Part shown: positions 14,519 to 16,780 of the stretch, piece by piece | How the letters are laid out: every line of letters starts with the position of its first letter | How positions within the stretch are numbered: the stretch's first letter is position 1 | DNA from: REEB95 sp035632055 | GTDB taxonomy: Bacteria > Pseudomonadota > Alphaproteobacteria > ATCC43930 > CGMCC-115725 | Assembly (NCBI GenBank): GCA_035632055.1 | Contig: DASQHO010000082.1 | Location: forward strand, 1 to 16,780 | Length of the DNA stretch: 16,780 nt | Direction of reading: 5' to 3' | The notes under the pieces: generated by a model | Told to the model about the DNA's origin: nothing | Seen by the model: only the letters and a program-made list of their open reading frames with translations | Database searches by the model: none | Position numbers and translations under genes: made by a program

Positions 14519-14527
14519 GCGGCACCG
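14506..14527. repeat. Palindrome centred on the shared CTAG stop
   Basis: GGTACCGCCTAGGCGGCACC is a 20-base palindrome with a single mismatched pair. The central CTAG serves as TAG stop for the sensor kinase on the plus strand and for the convergent gene on the minus strand. No T tract flanks it, so it is not a canonical terminator, though it may form a cruciform or RNA hairpin at both 3' ends. Confidence 0.5.
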
Positions 14528-15315
14528 TTTGTCACGTGCGGTGCAGCCAGGCGACGGCGGAACTCCGTCGCCGAGATCGCCTCGATCGATTGGTCGAGCT
14601 CGATGCGCTCGATAATGTAGCCGACGTCGCGGCCATAGAAGACGTGGCTGATATTCGGCACCTGGATGATCTCGAAGCGGCCTTCGTGCGGCCGTAAGGC
14701 GTGCTCGATGCGCGCGCGGACCTGCGCGAAGGACAAGGGGTTCTTGGCGTTGGTGCCCTGGGTATCGCGCACCGCGATGCAGACCTGACCGACCCGCTTC
14801 AATCCCTCGAGGATCAGCGTCTTGTGCCCCTCATGGAACGGCTGATAGCGGCCGATGAACAGCGCCGTCGGCTTCTTTGAGTCGAAGACCGGCCGCAACT
14901 GGCGGGCAATCTCGTCGGCCCAATATTCCGGTGCGCCTTCGGGCGCGATGCGCAGGTCGTAGCGCTCGGGCGGGACGAACATCCGGTTGGTATCCTCAAA
15001 CCGGCCCTGTTTGATGCGATCGACCCAGACGACGAAGGCGTCACCGCCCTCACAAAAGGCGGCGCGCGCCACCGGCGTGGGACAGATGAAATCGGCGATG
15101 GCAACGCCGCCGGCCTTGACGACCTGATCGCACAGCCAGCCCATCCGGCGCGCCTGCTCGGTGCGGTCGGCGGCGGAGAAACCAAGGTCGCGATTGATGT
15201 TCTTGCGAATTTCGTCGGCGTTGAAATGCACCGCCGACAGCCGCGGTCCGAGCGCGGTTGCCAGTGTCGTCTTGCCTGCGCCGGGCAGGCCCATGATCAG
15301 AATCTTGCGCTGCAT
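14515..15315 (-). CDS. APS-kinase-like / NadM-like nucleotidyltransferase fusion
   Basis: This is a 266-aa protein. The start at 15315 is chosen because GGGGA lies six bases upstream and the P-loop follows at once. The N-terminal domain (1-145) resembles adenylylsulfate kinase: GLPGAGKTT (9-17, Lys15), NADEIRKNINRDLGFS (32-47) and ADFICP. The C-terminal domain (148-260) is a nucleotidyltransferase: FIGRYQPFHEGH (153-164, HxGH type), KNPLSFAQVRARI and ISATEFRRRL (247-256), close to archaeal NadM NMN adenylyltransferases. This order is the reverse of NadR (transferase then kinase). It may phosphorylate and nucleotidylate the same small molecule, such as a nicotinamide riboside/NMN-type or other phosphate acceptor. 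The true substrate cannot be told. A sulfate role is less likely, as the second domain is not ATP-sulfurylase-like. Confidence 0.8.
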   Translation of the reverse strand: MQRKILIMGLPGAGKTTLATALGPRLSAVHFNADEIRKNINRDLGFSAADRTEQARRMGWLCDQVVKAGGVAIADFICPTPVARAAFCEGGDAFVVWVDRIKQGRFEDTNRMFVPPERYDLRIAPEGAPEYWADEIARQLRPVFDSKKPTALFIGRYQPFHEGHKTLILEGLKRVGQVCIAVRDTQGTNAKNPLSFAQVRARIEHALRPHEGRFEIIQVPNISHVFYGRDVGYIIERIELDQSIEAISATEFRRRLAAPHVTNGAA

Positions 15316-15452
15316 CTCGATTCCCCGCCGCTGATTTACCTCAAATGCCTGCGTTCCCCTTCGACCGCGCCGTCGCCCAGCCACGGCTCCGAAGGTGCTC
15401 TTGTTCGCTGTCTTGCCGGTATTCGGTCTTGCAGGTACGCCCATCCCGTGTT

Positions 15453-15471
15453 ACGAATTTCGCGATTTCGT
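15453..15471. promoter_or_regulatory. Inverted repeat upstream of the flagellar operon
   Basis: ACGAA (15453-15457) and TTCGT (15467-15471) flank the palindrome TCGCGA (15460-15465), giving a near-symmetric site about 55 bases before the first flagellar-cluster gene. A weak TTACGA/TATTTT promoter (15451-15478) overlaps it. No correctly spaced sigma-54 or sigma-28 promoter was found. The rest of the 15316-15524 gap holds nothing I can name. Confidence 0.3.
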
Positions 15472-15524
15472 GTATTTTGGCAAACTCGACATAGGGACGC
15501 AAGCCCAATGATCGGAGGATATCC

Positions 15525-16217
15525 ATGAGCCTTGCCTCGCCCAAGCGCGCGGGCGGTTTCGCTGCGGCGCGTACCAGTACCACGGACCAGTTGAGCGCCG
15601 TGGCCGCGCCTGCAGGGGGGATCGTCTGCCGGCTGACCGTGCCGCTGTCGTGGCGGCCGCTCAACGGGGAACCGACCGAGGATTTTCTCGAATCGCTGGA
15701 ACGGCCGAATCAGCGGGTGCTGGCGCGGGTGGTTGACGCTTTCGATCTGGCTGCCACCGAACTCAGCGAAGAGGAAGAGGCGGCGCTGGCGCCGCTCCAT
15801 CACAAGCTCAATCTGCTGATCGAGATGATTGGCCGGACTTGCTATGGCAATCCGGCGAATCTACCGGCATCGGTCCGTGCCGAGCTGGGTTTGCGGGAGC
15901 TGCGGTGGACGGATCCGCGCGGCCCCGCCGCCGGCGATTGGATGACGACGTCGCTCTACATCCATCCGATCGTGCTTGAGCCACTCGTGCTGTGCGGCCA
16001 AGTCACGGCCACCGAGCCCGCACAAGACGGCGACGCCAACCACATCGCGCTCCGCCTGTGCGCAATGGGCAGCGCCAATGTCGAGCTGCTCGGCCGCTTC
16101 GTCTTCCTCGAGAACCGCCGCAATGTGTTGGTCGAACGCGGCTCTGCGCATGAATTGAATCCGAAAACGCCAGCGCGCCGTGTTGCCGGCATGCGCCGGA
16201 TCGAGGCGGTGCGGTGA
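15525..16217 (+). CDS. Probable atypical PilZ-like (tPilZ) protein, flagellar operon
   Basis: This 230-aa cytoplasmic protein has no signal or membrane segment. It starts after GGAGG (15514-15518, six bases). Middle residues show a helix (about 85-110, LSEEEEAALAPLHHKLNLLIEMIG split by short turns) and then a beta-rich part (LRELRWTDPRG, GDWMTTSLYIHP, PLVLCGQVTAT, ELLGRFVFLENRR). This long-helix plus barrel layout fits atypical PilZ proteins proposed as c-di-GMP receptors. The standard RxxxR and D/NxSxxG binding motifs are absent, so nucleotide binding is unproven. Its stop overlaps the fliE GTG start (GTGA), tying it to flagellar basal-body synthesis. It may be a regulator linking second messenger to assembly or motor control. 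Confidence 0.6.
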   Translation: MSLASPKRAGGFAAARTSTTDQLSAVAAPAGGIVCRLTVPLSWRPLNGEPTEDFLESLERPNQRVLARVVDAFDLAATELSEEEEAALAPLHHKLNLLIEMIGRTCYGNPANLPASVRAELGLRELRWTDPRGPAAGDWMTTSLYIHPIVLEPLVLCGQVTATEPAQDGDANHIALRLCAMGSANVELLGRFVFLENRRNVLVERGSAHELNPKTPARRVAGMRRIEAVR

Positions 16218-16546
16218 GCGATCCGGCCGCCGTCATGGCTGCGATGCTGAGCGACCTGCAAGGGCTGGCCGGCCTTGCAGGCGCCGTGCCTTCACCGGCC
16301 GCAGGCATCGCCGCGCCGGCAGCCAGCAGCTTTCTCGACACACTCAAGGATGCAGTGGGTCGCATCGATGGTCAGGTCGCGTCGAGCGAAGACAAAACCC
16401 AGCAGTTCGCCGCTGGCGACAAGAACGTATCACTGAGCGACGTGATGATCTCGGTCGAGCAGGCCAATCTCGCCTTCCAGACGGCGGCGACGGTGCGCGA
16501 CCGCGTTGTCGAGGCCTATCAGACGATCATGAACATGCAGTTGTAG
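16214..16546 (+). CDS. fliE: Flagellar hook-basal body protein FliE
   Basis: This 110-aa protein, usual length for the family, has the FliE C-terminal signature: SSFLDTLKDAVGRIDGQV, a variable middle, then LSDVMISVEQANLAFQTAATVRDRVVEAYQTIMNMQL (residues about 72-110; here given in part). FliE links the MS ring (FliF) to the proximal rod in the periplasm and is exported by the flagellar type III apparatus without a cleaved signal. The start is GTG 16214, overlapping the preceding stop. An internal ATG further in would remove only a poorly conserved stretch. It is followed four bases later by fliF. Confidence 0.93.
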   Translation: MSDPAAVMAAMLSDLQGLAGLAGAVPSPAAGIAAPAASSFLDTLKDAVGRIDGQVASSEDKTQQFAAGDKNVSLSDVMISVEQANLAFQTAATVRDRVVEAYQTIMNMQL

Positions 16547-16550
16547 CGCT

Positions 16551-16780
16551 ATGGCGTTTCTCGACAGCATCGTGTCGCCGAATCTGCGTGACAAAGCGAA
16601 GACGCTGGTCGCCGGCAGGCAGCCCGTGATCCTGACCGGCGCCGCGCTGGTGCTGGCAGTTGCGGTCTTGGCGATGTTGTGGCTCGGCCATACAAGCTAC
16701 ACCGTTCTGTACTCCGGCCTCGCAGCGGACGAGGGCGGCCGCATCATCGACGAATTGCAGAAATCCAACATTCCCTACAG
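16551..16780 (+). CDS. fliF: Flagellar MS-ring protein FliF, N-terminal part (cut by window end)
   Basis: The first 76 codons are present. They encode a cytoplasmic start, a transmembrane helix at about 26-46 (VILTGAALVLAVAVLAMLWL) and the start of the ring-building domain: YTVLYSGLAADEGGRIIDEL and SNIPY. This is the conserved FliF pattern in which YS.L...E...I...L...IPY recurs. FliF oligomerises into the inner-membrane MS ring on which the flagellar motor, export gate and FliE/rod are built. The ATG lies four bases after the fliE stop, so the two are co-translated. The gene continues beyond the window. Confidence 0.93.
   Translation, partial: MAFLDSIVSPNLRDKAKTLVAGRQPVILTGAALVLAVAVLAMLWLGHTSYTVLYSGLAADEGGRIIDELQKSNIPY

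Noticed and set aside
15411..15435. Sigma-54-like promoter (GG...TTGC) upstream of the flagellar operon
   Set aside because: The gap between GG and GC is 11 bases instead of 10, and the rest of the -24 consensus is missing.

Overview
The window looks like a GC-rich chromosomal segment from a motile Gram-negative bacterium, most likely an alphaproteobacterium. It carries Sec-exported and outer-membrane proteins, an RND pump, an OmpR-type two-component system and the start of a flagellar basal-body operon (fliE-fliF). No tRNA, rRNA, CRISPR array, transposase or prophage gene was seen. The assignment to Alphaproteobacteria is inferred from protein flavour and codon use. No finer placement is supported.

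Left part (1-5270): a long non-coding leader is followed by an exported YVTN/YncE-like beta-propeller (631-1647) with a strong terminator. Next come a 442-bp non-coding gap, an outer-membrane beta-barrel protein (2163-3629) and, in the same probable operon, a second propeller fused to a C-terminal OmpA-like peptidoglycan-binding domain (3681-5174). The two propellers are paralogues. The 10-mer GGTATGCCAA occurs twice upstream of the first gene and once upstream of the barrel gene, suggesting shared control. Together the three could form a cell-envelope module of unknown job.

Middle part (5271-14518): a tripartite RND efflux operon encodes an outer-membrane factor lipoprotein, a periplasmic adaptor and an inner-membrane permease, each overlapping the next by ATGA. 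It is preceded by a 41-codon ORF with a strong ribosome site, HxH and CxxC residues, and a stop overlapping the first efflux start codon. A tandem-PepSY exported protein and a terminator follow. Then come a 66-aa exported protein with a His-rich tail on the minus strand and, divergent from it, an OmpR-family response regulator and its sensor kinase. The same promoter layout, GTCAG-N6-GTNRGC-N9/10-TATNNT, lies upstream of the efflux operon, the 66-aa gene and the regulator itself. I read this as a self-regulated envelope-stress or toxic-compound circuit. The inducing signal is unknown; the His/Cys-rich small products hint at metals.

Right part (14515-16780): a minus-strand gene encodes an APS-kinase-like domain fused to a NadM-like nucleotidyltransferase domain. 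Its stop codon overlaps the sensor kinase stop at CTAG. Divergent from it is a tightly packed flagellar operon: a probable atypical PilZ (c-di-GMP receptor-like) protein, fliE with a GTG start, and fliF, which runs off the window end.
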